Shown in pieces: positions 1 to 8,735 of a stretch of DNA of 34,885 bases (the stretch's first letter is position 1; every line of letters starts with the position of its first letter). The translations under genes and the position numbers were made by a program. This DNA comes from Serratia sp. H1w. GTDB lineage: Bacteria; Pseudomonadota; Gammaproteobacteria; Enterobacterales; Enterobacteriaceae. The notes below the pieces were generated by a model, which was given only the letters and a program-made list of their open reading frames with translations, ran no database searches and had not been told where the DNA came from. The stretch lies in the NCBI RefSeq assembly GCF_000633355.1, contig NZ_AYMQ01000081.1, positions 1-34,885 of the forward strand. The letters run 5' to 3'.

Positions 1-1020
1 CCATTTATCGCGCGCGGCATCACCACGGGCAGCCAAGCCACTTACTGGCAGCAAAGTGGATCACAGCACAGCATGCAGATTGGCTATAGCAACTTCTGGC
101 GCAATCTCAGCTACTCCCTTTCAGTCAACCGCACGCTGAGCAGCCGGAGCAATGAAAATTCAGGCAATACGGCGGGGGATCGGCGGGAAACCCAGTATGC
201 ACTGACTCTTTCGCTCCCATTAGGCTCTAGCCCCCAAGCGCCAACGCTCAGCATGACGGGAACCACTGACAGCAAAGGCAGTACGGGCCTTATCGGGATA
301 TAGGGCAATGCGGGTGAACAGAGCCAGTTCAATTATGGCGTCAGTGGCAGTCGTAACACGGCAGGCAATAGTAACGTCTTTAGCAGTAACGTAGGCTACC
401 ACGCCTCCTTTGCCAACATGGGTGCCTCCTTCAGCTCCAGCCAGGGTAGTCAACAGTTTTCTGGCAACCTGGATGGGGCCATCGTCGCCCACCGAGGTGG
501 AATTACGCTGGGGCAAGCCCTCGGCGAAACCGGCGGTTTGGTACGAGCACCGGGAGCCAAAGGTGCTCGGGTCACCAGTGCTTCCGGGGTGCATATCGAC
601 CGTTTTGGCTATGCAATTGTACCTTACCTTCAGCCTTACCATCTCAATCAGGTGGATATCGACCCGAAAGGGAGTTCACAGAACGTGGAATTGCTGTCCA
701 CCAGTAACCAGGTTGCCCCGCGTGCGGGTGCGTTGGTGCTGCTGGATTATCAGACCAAACAGAGCGTGGTGACCTACATCAAGGCCAAACGGCCAGACGG
801 AACCCCACTCCCCTTTGCGGCCAACGTCTATGACGGGCAGAACAATACTGTCGGCATCGTCGGCCAAGCCAGCCTGGTAATTGCCAACGATCTTGCTCAG
901 ACGGGTGTGTTACAGGTGCGATGGGGTGACACCCAGGCAGAACATTGTGACATCCATTATTCGCTGCCACCCACATCGCCTGAAGAGAGCAAACAGGTGA
1001 TCCAGGGCGTCTGCCAGTGA
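1..1020 (+). pseudogene. Fimbrial outer-membrane usher, C-terminal part, interrupted by an in-frame amber codon
   Basis: Frame 1 is open from the first base and encodes the end of a PapC/FimD-type usher, the outer-membrane pore that assembles chaperone-usher fimbriae. Alternating polar and aromatic beta-strand sequence (residues such as NFWRNLSYSLSVNRT) is typical of the usher barrel. The last ~200 residues look like the plug-distal C-terminal domains, with RAGALVLLDY and a final cysteine pair around EHCDIHYSLP. A TAG at 301-303 interrupts the frame. Reading resumes in the same frame on the other side with no shift, so this is a single nonsense change and not a frameshift. The gene starts upstream of the window. 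The downstream adhesin begins 16 bases after the stop, as in one operon. It could still be expressed if the amber codon is suppressed or is a sequencing error; otherwise this fimbria is probably not assembled. Confidence 0.82.
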
Positions 1021-1036
1021 CCGAATACCTACACTA

Positions 1037-2164
1037 ATGAGAACCCAAATGGCACCAAGAATCGCCTCAGGAACCGTCACCACTCTGATGCTATGTTGCG
1101 CAATGTATGCACAGAATACGCTCGCAGCGGCGGGTTGCGACTGGGATAGCAGCTCAGCGGTCAATTCTCCGCTGGACACCCGTTTGACTATCGGAGGGTA
1201 TATTACCGTGGGAGAAGATCTGCCCATCGGCAGCGTGGTCTATTCCCAGCGCATCCAGACCAATGGCAACGGTGCCAAACTGCTGTGCCGTATCGGCGTT
1301 TACGATCTGGTCAGCACCTTAACCAGCGCTCCGCATGGTCAATCCAGCTATCGTGATGCCACCTTCCCCATCGTATTCAATACCAGTATTTCCGGCATTG
1401 GGGTGGCGCTGTGGCAAGGCACGCCTGATGGCAGCGGCGGCTCCCGCCTGTTTAATCCAGGCCGACTCACATCCTATCTTTCGAGCAGCAGCAACAACGT
1501 CATCAATCTAACCAACCAAGACGATGCCACGATCAGCTTTAACGTGGCCTTTATCAAGACCGCCGCCAACATCGGTAGCGGTTCCATTGGTAGCAGTGAC
1601 TTACCCAAATTCCAAACGTCCTTCGACGGTAATGGTGAGAGCTTTGTTTATCAACGCACCGCTATCGTTGGCAACCTGACGGCAATCCCGGCCACCTGCA
1701 ACGTGGGCAGCAATTATTACCTGCCACTTGGGGAACACTTCCCCGATGAGTTCAACGGTATTGGCAGCACGGCAGGCAGTGCCGAGACCCAGATTGTGCT
1801 GTCGGGTTGCCCCGCTTTCTACGGTTCAACTTCTTACGGCGTGTTCAAACCCAACGTTATCAGCCTCAGGCTGACGCCACGTAACGGATTTGTCGATGCC
1901 GAGCAGGGGATCTCGCAGCTCAATACCGAAGCCGGTGATGCCGCCTCTGGAGTCGGTGTCCAACTAAGTTTGCAGCAGGAGAACGGCAACTACCAACGGG
2001 CCAAATTCAACCATGACATCAATCTGGCCAATTACATTAGTTTCCTTGAGGAGCGTGGCGGTGATTACCACCTGGGTGTCAAGGCGACCTACGTGCAAAC
2101 CTCAGCCCTAATCCGGGCAGGTAAGGCCGATGCCCAAATCGAATTTATGATCACTTACCAATGA
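1037..2164 (+). CDS. Fimbrial adhesin-like protein (two-domain tip subunit)
   Basis: This 375-residue secreted protein follows the usher. An N-terminal hydrophobic stretch ending in NTLAAAG looks like a signal peptide. Its length is about twice that of a pilin, as expected for a tip adhesin with an N-terminal receptor-binding domain and a C-terminal pilin domain. The C-terminal half has paired cysteines (ATCNVGSN and LSGCPAF) and ends in a beta-strand-like IEFMITYQ, the usual chaperone-recognition tail. The start may instead be the ATG at 1052, since no strong ribosome site separates the two. The receptor cannot be predicted from sequence by eye. If the upstream usher is truly broken, this protein may have no route to the surface. 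Confidence 0.75.
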   Translation: MRTQMAPRIASGTVTTLMLCCAMYAQNTLAAAGCDWDSSSAVNSPLDTRLTIGGYITVGEDLPIGSVVYSQRIQTNGNGAKLLCRIGVYDLVSTLTSAPHGQSSYRDATFPIVFNTSISGIGVALWQGTPDGSGGSRLFNPGRLTSYLSSSSNNVINLTNQDDATISFNVAFIKTAANIGSGSIGSSDLPKFQTSFDGNGESFVYQRTAIVGNLTAIPATCNVGSNYYLPLGEHFPDEFNGIGSTAGSAETQIVLSGCPAFYGSTSYGVFKPNVISLRLTPRNGFVDAEQGISQLNTEAGDAASGVGVQLSLQQENGNYQRAKFNHDINLANYISFLEERGGDYHLGVKATYVQTSALIRAGKADAQIEFMITYQ

Positions 2165-2177
2165 CCGGGAGCGGAGC

Positions 2178-2720
2178 ATGAAGATAACCACTACGCTGGG
2201 CCTATTTGCTCTGCTGACGCTGATTGGCGGCGGGCAACACGCAGAGGCCGCCTCCACTGGAGTACTAAACGTGACTGGTTCCATCAAGATCGCCACCTGT
2301 TACTTCGACAGCGTCGAGGGACAAGACCATAAAGACTACGATTGGGCGATGCCAACGGTTTCTGTGGGGAACTTGCATACTGCGGGGATGGCTCATGGCC
2401 GGTCACAAGGCAGCATCTCGATTGGCGGCGTGCATTGTACCAACGGGTATACCCCCTATATCACGCTGGCCAACGGGGCGACGGTCAGTGCCGATAGCGG
2501 CAATCTGCTCAATACGCTGAATGGCGAGGCCGAAAACGTCGAAATCAGGCTGCTGATGAACGACAGTCCGTTGGATTTACGCACCAGTCCGCGCGTTGGC
2601 TGTGCAGTGATTGTCAATAATCAGAGCCAGTGTGATATCAGCTACGAATATTATGCGACAGGACGCGCAACGCCCGGCAAAGTGAAAAGCGCAATACGGT
2701 TTGATATCACTTATGACTGA
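2178..2720 (+). CDS. Fimbrial minor pilin-like subunit
   Basis: This 180-residue protein has a clear signal peptide (MKITTTLGLFALLTLIGGG, then HAEAAS). The body has pilin-like beta-strands, a cysteine pair (IATCYFD and GGVHCTNG) and a second pair (VGCAVIV, SQCDIS). The C-terminus IRFDITYD matches the alternating hydrophobic pattern with a penultimate tyrosine that periplasmic chaperones recognise. It starts 13 bases after the adhesin stop, with GGAGCGG just upstream, so it is translated from the same message. It may be a minor or terminator subunit. The major pilin and the chaperone are presumably upstream of the window. Confidence 0.75.
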   Translation: MKITTTLGLFALLTLIGGGQHAEAASTGVLNVTGSIKIATCYFDSVEGQDHKDYDWAMPTVSVGNLHTAGMAHGRSQGSISIGGVHCTNGYTPYITLANGATVSADSGNLLNTLNGEAENVEIRLLMNDSPLDLRTSPRVGCAVIVNNQSQCDISYEYYATGRATPGKVKSAIRFDITYD

Positions 2721-2864
2721 CTCCTCTGCGCTATTCGGCAATATTGGCGCAGAATGAAAACATGAATGAATAGAGCGAAAACTTGACGGTTTTGTGGGTA
2801 ACTCAGGTTTGCCTGACTCGATATGATGTATAGCTCTTGCATATCAGCAACCTGGAGAGCTTCA

Positions 2865-3422
2865 ATGCACCCTTTAGCCATCAAACTGGCCTTACCCTTC
2901 ATCATGTTTGCCTGCACATCGGCCATGGCGGACGCATTTAAATTATCAAGCACGGACATTAGCCATGGCAAAGAGATGAGCCAGTCGCAAGAATTTCAGG
3001 GATTTGGCTGTGATGGCAAGAATCTTTCACCACAGCTATCCTGGTCTGGGGCTCCTCAAGGAACCGCAGCCTTTGCCGTTTTCGCCTATGATCCCGATGC
3101 ACCAACAGGCAGCGGCTGGTGGCATTGGCAGGTCGTCAATATCCCGAAAGACGTTACCAGCCTGCCTACGGGAGCCGGTAATGTGAGTAAGCCCGTATTG
3201 CCTGTCGGCAGTAGCCAGATGAATAACGATTTCGGTCAACGAGGATTCGGTGGGGCCTGCCCTCCTGAAAAGCACGGCATGCATCGCTACCAGTTTACGA
3301 TCTACGCGCTGTCCCAAAAAGTACAGCTGCCAGAAAATGCCTCCGGCGCATTGACGGGTTATATGGTTCACGCTCATACACTGGGCTCAAGCACGATTGA
3401 AGCCTTGTATAAACGTGATTGA
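2865..3422 (+). CDS. Secreted YbhB/YbcL-family protein (Raf kinase inhibitor-like)
   Basis: The 185-residue product is very like E. coli YbcL, with conserved YDPDAPTGSGWWHW near the middle, FGGACPP, and a late GYMVHAHTLG. These form the phosphatidylethanolamine-binding-protein fold. The start at 2865 is chosen because GGAGAG lies about eight bases upstream and it gives a signal peptide (MHPLAIKLALPFIMFACTSAMADA). The protein is therefore periplasmic or released. YbcL of uropathogenic E. coli dampens neutrophil migration; whether this one does is unknown. It stands alone between the fimbrial genes and an AraC regulator, with its own ribosome site. Confidence 0.85.
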   Translation: MHPLAIKLALPFIMFACTSAMADAFKLSSTDISHGKEMSQSQEFQGFGCDGKNLSPQLSWSGAPQGTAAFAVFAYDPDAPTGSGWWHWQVVNIPKDVTSLPTGAGNVSKPVLPVGSSQMNNDFGQRGFGGACPPEKHGMHRYQFTIYALSQKVQLPENASGALTGYMVHAHTLGSSTIEALYKRD

Positions 3423-3528
3423 TAGACTTATCATTTAAATATTAAGTAGTTATACTTTAAATCTCGCGCTCACTGGTGGTTATACGTTGTGAGCATTTGG
3501 AAAAGCGGTAGTCAGGGGGAGTGTTCAG

Positions 3529-4347
3529 GTGAAGGTAATGGACGATATCATGCGCCTTATCCAGCAACACCAGTCGACCGATCTGGACCTCCCTTATTTT
3601 GTTTATTCGTCAACTTATGAACAGAATATTTTAAACATTCCGGTCGCCAAACCGTTGCTAATCTTTGTGATTAGTGGTGAAAAGAAAATTGGCAGAGATT
3701 TAGAATTAACCTGCCAGACGGGCAGCTTTATTTTTCTGTCGGATAACCCTTCCGTCCACATGCGGAACATCCCGAACAAAAAGAAATACATCGCCATCGT
3801 TATCGAGTTTAATCATCATGACTTCGCAGGGCTGCCCATAAGTCACACTGACCACAAGATTGACTGCTTGGTGGGTAAGACAACCGATGAAATAGAGCAT
3901 TGCTTGCGGCAATTCATCGAAATATCAGCCTGGGCTCCACAGAGTATTGTGTCATCAAGAAAAAAAGAGCTCTTGCTGTTGCTTTACCATCTGGGTCACC
4001 AAGACGTTGCCCTCATGGTGGGAAGGCCCAAGGTCAGTCTTAAAATACATGAGCTGCTCATCAAACGTGATTTTCATGAGGTGACGACAGATAAAATATG
4101 CGCCACCCTGGCAATGAGCGAGTCGACGCTACGCCGCAAACTGAAAGCAGAAAATACCTCCATCAAGGAAATCAAAGACAGGGCGCGATTAGGCCTTGGC
4201 CTGCATCTGTTACAAACCACAGAGCAATCCATCAACTTGATCGCGGAACAGTGTGGATACCTGTCTCAATCACGTTTTACTCAGAATTTTAAGCAGCGTT
4301 TTGGCTTAACCCCCACGGAGCTGAGAAGAACCAAAAGGTTGGCTTGA
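3529..4347 (+). CDS. AraC-family transcriptional regulator, virulence/fimbria-activator type
   Basis: The 272-residue protein has a beta-rich N-terminal half and an AraC DNA-binding domain in the last ~100 residues. The first helix-turn-helix contains LAMSESTLRRKLKAE and the second IAEQCGYLSQSRFTQNFKQR, ending FGLTPTELRR. The spacing and wording of these motifs resemble the Rns/PerA/GadX group, which often control fimbriae. A GTG start is preferred because GGGGGA lies eight bases upstream. The in-frame ATG at 3538 would be too far from it. The gene is visibly richer in A and T than the NRPS genes nearby, which hints at separate acquisition. It converges with speD, with only seven bases between the stops. 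It could regulate the fimbrial operon, ybcL-like gene or siderophore genes; the sequence does not decide. Confidence 0.85.
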   Translation: MKVMDDIMRLIQQHQSTDLDLPYFVYSSTYEQNILNIPVAKPLLIFVISGEKKIGRDLELTCQTGSFIFLSDNPSVHMRNIPNKKKYIAIVIEFNHHDFAGLPISHTDHKIDCLVGKTTDEIEHCLRQFIEISAWAPQSIVSSRKKELLLLLYHLGHQDVALMVGRPKVSLKIHELLIKRDFHEVTTDKICATLAMSESTLRRKLKAENTSIKEIKDRARLGLGLHLLQTTEQSINLIAEQCGYLSQSRFTQNFKQRFGLTPTELRRTKRLA

Positions 4348-4354
4348 ACTTATC

Positions 4355-5137
4355 CTACGGCATCTGCGGGATGTTCTTGCCAGAGTAAATTTCCCTCATC
4401 TCTTTGCACAACAGATTGGTGATCCTTTGCTGCTTTGCCTTGCTGAAGGCTTCCGGCCGGACGTTGAACAGGTAATGGTTCAAGTCGAACGCTTTCATCA
4501 ACATCTTGGTATGGAAGATATTTTCCTGATAAACGTTGACATCCACCAAGTGGTATAACGACTTTATCTCTGCCGAGATGAAATTTTGGATCGAATTGAT
4601 CTCATGATCGATGTAATGCTTTACGCCATTCACATCCCGGGTAAAACCTCTGATCAGATAATCTATCGTGACAATATCCGACTCTAACTGATGGATCAGG
4701 TAGTCAAGGGCCTTCAGTGGCGAAATTACCCCGCAGGTTGAAACTTCAATATCGGCGCGAAAGGTGCAAATCCCACTGCCAGGATGACTTTCCGGGTAGG
4801 TGTGTACGCAGATATGGCTTTTGTCCAAATGCGCCACGACGGAGTCTGACTGGGGTGCCTTAACGCTGCTTTGGCCAATAGGCTCCTCACTGGCGAGGAT
4901 CGCCACGCTGGCACCTTGGGGTTCATAGTCCTGATGAGCAATATTCAGCACATTGGCACCAATCAGCGAACAGGTTTCGACCAGGAGCTCAGTCAGCCGG
5001 TTGGCATTGTATTGCTCGTCTATATAGGCAATATAGCTGTCGCGCTCTGCCACCGTTTCAGCGTAACAAATATCGTAGATACAAAAACTCAGGCTTTTGG
5101 TCAGATTATTGAATCCATGCAGCTTTAACCCAGGCAA
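4355..5137 (-). CDS. speD: S-adenosylmethionine decarboxylase proenzyme
   Basis: The 260-residue protein matches E. coli SpeD along its whole length, starting [19 protein letters not shown] and ending [11 protein letters not shown]. It decarboxylates S-adenosylmethionine to give the aminopropyl donor for spermidine. The self-cleavage site that makes the pyruvoyl group is visible as Lys106-Ser107-His108, followed by [11 protein letters not shown]. The start is a TTG with GGGAGG about ten bases upstream; no ATG fits. It lies 23 bases after the YncE-like gene in the same direction, so it is the last gene of a siderophore operon. Its usual partner speE is absent. This suggests either a second, pathway-dedicated copy or a relocated only copy. 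Confidence 0.95.
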   Translation of the reverse strand: MPGLKLHGFNNLTKSLSFCIYDICYAETVAERDSYIAYIDEQYNANRLTELLVETCSLIGANVLNIAHQDYEPQGASVAILASEEPIGQSSVKAPQSDSVVAHLDKSHICVHTYPESHPGSGICTFRADIEVSTCGVISPLKALDYLIHQLESDIVTIDYLIRGFTRDVNGVKHYIDHEINSIQNFISAEIKSLYHLVDVNVYQENIFHTKMLMKAFDLNHYLFNVRPEAFSKAKQQRITNLLCKEMREIYSGKNIPQMP

Positions 5138-5160
5138 TTTACTTTACCTCCCTTGTCCCT

Positions 5161-6303
5161 TCACTCGCGCAATGACATACGGGCAACACATTCCGGCAGC
5201 CCTGCCTTAATCATCGTTTCATCGTTTTTAACGGTAATAAACAGGCTCTGTTTATCTCCATCAAATGCCAGGCTATTGGGATGCGGGGCCATCGCTACGG
5301 TCTGGACCAGGTGATAATTGGCAGTATCAAACACCGTAAGCGTCCCTTCACCTTTCTCGACGCGAATCCCCTTGCGATTGGCGACGTAAAGCCTTTGCCG
5401 CTCGCTATCCCACACCAGGCCGATCGGTACTTCATCCGTTGCCATACGCGCGATAACCTCGCCACTCTCCGCATTCAGAACGAAAACCTGATGACCCGCG
5501 CTGCGAGCAATATAATCTCGTGCCAGATGGTTGTTGCGCCAATCACTGCGGTCAATGCCCTGATCGACGCCAAAGATGCGGTTTTGCTGCGGGTCATAGA
5601 CCATATTCAATAACTGATCGACGTCGATCTCCTTGCGGGAAACGATCTCCAGACTATCTGGATCAACGACAAACAGTTGGCCCTGCATGTTAGAGACAAA
5701 GACACGACGCCCGGTTTCGTCCAGCGTAATCCCCACCACGTTATAACCGAAACCGTGAATGATTTTCTCCAGCCTGCGCTTACGCGTATCCACCACAAAC
5801 AGCACGCTATCGATACCTAGCCCCAGCCCCGGCAAGAACAACCGCTCGCTGCGCGGATCGAAAACCAGCTCCCGCAGCTTCCAGGGAAAGCCTTCGCTCA
5901 CGCCAAAGCGCTCCAACTCTCGCATCAAGAACGCCTGCCGCGCTCCGACAATTCCCTCCCGTTGGTACAGGTCATGGAAAGTAATCTCCTCCATCAGCGG
6001 AATGGTCGCAATGAGCCGATTGGCAGCGATATCCACCACGGCGGCGGTACCGTTGAACCCTTGTGACAGGTAAAGATGCCCACGGCGATCGTCCAGGGCT
6101 ACGCCAAACCCTTTGACCGGTAACGGGATCGTTACCTCAACGGTCAAGGTCTGCGGGTTGATCCGCAGTATGCTGGATTGCCCTTCATCCTCCCAATCGG
6201 GAGAGCTGACAAATAACGCCTGTTGCGAGGCGCTATAAACCAGCTCTACCAACGTTTTGGCCGGGTAGATACGTTGAATATCGGTCAACTGCGGCTGTTT
6301 CAT
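5161..6303 (-). CDS. YncE-like beta-propeller protein without a signal peptide
   Basis: The 380-residue protein is built of repeated blades of the YncE/YVTN type, for example VVDIAANRLIATIPL, FVVDPDSLEIVSRKEID, FVLNAESGEVIARMA and TVFDTANYHLVQTV. Its ATG overlaps the stop of the upstream NRPS gene by four bases (ATGA), so the two are translationally coupled. E. coli YncE is an iron-repressed periplasmic protein encoded beside the TonB receptor YncD, which fits this setting. The version here starts MKQPQLTDIQRIYPAK with no signal peptide and the overlap leaves no room for one, so it should be cytoplasmic. It could act on the siderophore or its iron complex inside the cell. No catalytic residues can be assigned. 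Confidence 0.8.
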   Translation of the reverse strand: MKQPQLTDIQRIYPAKTLVELVYSASQQALFVSSPDWEDEGQSSILRINPQTLTVEVTIPLPVKGFGVALDDRRGHLYLSQGFNGTAAVVDIAANRLIATIPLMEEITFHDLYQREGIVGARQAFLMRELERFGVSEGFPWKLRELVFDPRSERLFLPGLGLGIDSVLFVVDTRKRRLEKIIHGFGYNVVGITLDETGRRVFVSNMQGQLFVVDPDSLEIVSRKEIDVDQLLNMVYDPQQNRIFGVDQGIDRSDWRNNHLARDYIARSAGHQVFVLNAESGEVIARMATDEVPIGLVWDSERQRLYVANRKGIRVEKGEGTLTVFDTANYHLVQTVAMAPHPNSLAFDGDKQSLFITVKNDETMIKAGLPECVARMSLRE

Positions 6304-8510
6304 AGCATGCTCCTGTTATGGCGTAGCGCAGCAAGACATACCGGCGGTTGGCCCACCGAGCTGGCCATAACGCCAAACAACTGACGCGTCGTTTGGATGA
6401 TTTGTTGCACCTGCGCGTATGAATAGCGATCGGTGCGATAACTCATCATGACACGCACGGCAGATTCACCGTCGATCTGCTCTTCCATCACCTCAAACTG
6501 CAACCCCAGCACCGACTCTGTCTTTGCGGGATCGATCTGGCGGAAGCGGACCAACTGACCATCGGCCAAGCTAAAAGCCCCATTGAGCTTATTTTTGGCA
6601 TGGAGTTGAATGAAGACCTCAAACATATGGCTGTCAGGCGGTGCGTTGTCACCAAACAGCCCTTCTTCCACCAGATCGATCGGAATGTCGGTAAACGGCA
6701 TCGAATCATTTATCTGCCGTTTTACATCATCGATCAGCGCATCGAGCGTGGTGTCATCGGCAAAAACGATGCGATGGGCGACCACGGTGGTGAAGTACCC
6801 GATGGTATCGAAAAACTGCGCGTCATTGCGTCCAGAGGCAGAAGTGCCAATGACCAGTTCCTTCGCGCCGCCAAGCAGGTGCAACGCCGCAGCAATCCCG
6901 CTGTAAACCACGTTAAACAGCGACGCGCCCTGCTGTTTGGCCAGGCGGTAAAGCCCATAGGAAATCGCATGTTCAAGCTTGAACTCGACCCAATTACCGC
7001 TGAGATCCGACAGGGTGGTTTGCTCAGTGGTTGAGAAAATCGGTGCCGCTGGCGGTGCGTTGCGCAGACGTTCCAACCAGAAGGCAAGATGGCGATCGTT
7101 AAACCCGGCTTGCTGCTGTTGGATCGCGAAGGCGTGGAAGGGGACGGGAATCTGCTGCCACTGCGGAGCTAAGCCGGCGGAGCGGCTGGCCATCGCCTGA
7201 GCCAGCTCATCCATCAGGATATTCACCGACCACTCGTCCAACACGATATGGTGGAACAGCAGCGAAACCACCTGTTGGTGATTTTCTTCATCTCTCAAGA
7301 AGGTGATGCGTACCGGTAATTCATCGTCTAGCGCAAAGTGGTGTTCAGCGGCGCGCTGTAACGCGTCACGCAGCGGAATACCCTGCGGCTGCGAGTGCCA
7401 GAACCATTCATACTGAGACAGCATTTCCGCGGGGATAACCTGCTGATAAACCTCATCGGAGATAGCGACAAACAGGGTGCGCAGGGCCGGATGGCGCAGC
7501 AAAATATCCTGAAAAGCCAGGAAGAACAGCCCTTCATCAATCGGATCGATAAAGCGTAGAGCAAAGGGGATGTTGAAGGCCTCGCCGCAACCAAGCGCCC
7601 GATAGATTTTCCACAAGGAGCGTTGCGCCAGCGATAAAGGAGCCTGCGGGCTTAGCGAGGCCAAACTCTCCGTTGGCTTAGCCGATGAAGCAGGCAAAGG
7701 ATTAGCGATGCGGGCGTAATGCGCCAGTTGAGCCGCGCTGGGGTGGCTGAAGAGGTCGTTAATATTGATCTCAAGCTGATGCTGGCTCTTCAGGCGGCCA
7801 ATAACGCGTGTGGCAATCAACGAGTGCCCGCCGAAATCGAAGAAGTCATCATTTTCTCCCATCGTAGGCGCTGCGAGCGCCTCCTGAAAAGCGTGCAGGA
7901 TATGTTGTCGTATCTCACCCTCTGACGGTAATGCGAGCGGAGTAATAATGATGTCTTCCAAATGCAGCGACGGTGTTAAATCGAGGCTTGACGAACGGCT
8001 CTTCAGTGGCACAGATGCTGTTGGGGTAACCTGCTGCTGATACAGTGCACTGACGGTATGCAGGATATCTTGCCAACTCAGCGTCGCAGACAAAATGCGA
8101 TGCACCGCAATCCCCAATACGCCTTCCCTATCGGCGCGAAACAGCATAAAACGCAGCGGTGGCGCTTGCTCCAGATCGAAAGGCGTTTCTTTGGTGTGCA
8201 GCAGAGCACCAATGGCTTCCCGAGGATAGTGGATTGTCTGAATTGCCACCGGAGGCTGTGAGCGCGGCTGGTTGTAGCGCACCAGTCCGTTATCACTATA
8301 AACATAACGGGCATTTGCTCCGGGCAATTGCCGTTGGCTTTGTTCCAGAGCGCGGATCAATCGCTCATAATCCACGGCACCGGTTAACTGCCAGGCCTGC
8401 ACCTGTTGGCCCTCTCCATGCAGTTGTTGCTGATGTTCGAACCAGGCCTGCTGTTCGAAATCGCTGACCGCCTCTTCATCACCGGTAAATTCGCTAACAA
8501 TACTGTTCAT
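6300..8510 (-). CDS. Siderophore NRPS, condensation remnant - carrier - condensation (VibF C-terminal half-like)
   Basis: The 736-residue protein has three parts. Residues ~1-170 resemble only the N-lobe of a condensation domain; the HHxxxDG site is degraded to VHRILSA (137-142), so it is probably inactive. Residues ~195-270 are a carrier domain with the phosphopantetheine serine in DFGGHSL (Ser230). Residues ~290-736 are a full condensation domain with HHIVLDE (His420-Asp425; the usual final Gly is Glu). This is the order of the second half of VibF (C1-PCP-C2), where C2 transfers the aryl-oxazoline to a polyamine amine and no thioesterase is needed. The ATG at 8510 is preferred over the upstream TTG because GGGAGAAG lies just before it. 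It lies downstream of the receptor gene and is coupled to the YncE-like gene. It probably works with the Cy-Cy-A protein encoded at 14185-18528. Confidence 0.85.
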   Translation of the reverse strand: MNSIVSEFTGDEEAVSDFEQQAWFEHQQQLHGEGQQVQAWQLTGAVDYERLIRALEQSQRQLPGANARYVYSDNGLVRYNQPRSQPPVAIQTIHYPREAIGALLHTKETPFDLEQAPPLRFMLFRADREGVLGIAVHRILSATLSWQDILHTVSALYQQQVTPTASVPLKSRSSSLDLTPSLHLEDIIITPLALPSEGEIRQHILHAFQEALAAPTMGENDDFFDFGGHSLIATRVIGRLKSQHQLEININDLFSHPSAAQLAHYARIANPLPASSAKPTESLASLSPQAPLSLAQRSLWKIYRALGCGEAFNIPFALRFIDPIDEGLFFLAFQDILLRHPALRTLFVAISDEVYQQVIPAEMLSQYEWFWHSQPQGIPLRDALQRAAEHHFALDDELPVRITFLRDEENHQQVVSLLFHHIVLDEWSVNILMDELAQAMASRSAGLAPQWQQIPVPFHAFAIQQQQAGFNDRHLAFWLERLRNAPPAAPIFSTTEQTTLSDLSGNWVEFKLEHAISYGLYRLAKQQGASLFNVVYSGIAAALHLLGGAKELVIGTSASGRNDAQFFDTIGYFTTVVAHRIVFADDTTLDALIDDVKRQINDSMPFTDIPIDLVEEGLFGDNAPPDSHMFEVFIQLHAKNKLNGAFSLADGQLVRFRQIDPAKTESVLGLQFEVMEEQIDGESAVRVMMSYRTDRYSYAQVQQIIQTTRQLFGVMASSVGQPPVCLAALRHNRSML

Positions 8511-8595
8511 ATTCTTCTCCCAGGGCAAAAGCCTGCTTCACCAGCCATTGGCGCTAAATAACTGTGTTTAATATCGCTACACCCCAAACCCGAGA

Positions 8596-8703
8596 CAGGC
8601 GGGGAGCATGCAGGTTAGCCGACCGTTGAGCGCAGGGATGCGCGATTTCGAGCCTCCATGGACGGATTTACGGCGTGTCGGCGTTCTGCATGCTCCCCAC
8701 CTG
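8596..8703. repeat. Palindromic intergenic element (~108 bp) between receptor and NRPS genes
   Basis: The 18-base ends, 8596-8613 and 8686-8703, are inverted copies matching at 17 of 18 positions. Between them lie shorter sequences (around CGCAGGGATGCGCG and CATGGACGGATTTACGG) that look like intergenic repeat elements of enterobacteria. The element carries no ORF and could form a long hairpin in the transcript between the receptor and the downstream NRPS. It may be a MITE-like insertion or a processing or attenuation site. Confidence 0.65.
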
Positions 8704-8735
8704 TAGCACTATTAAGTGCAGCTATTTAGATAGCC

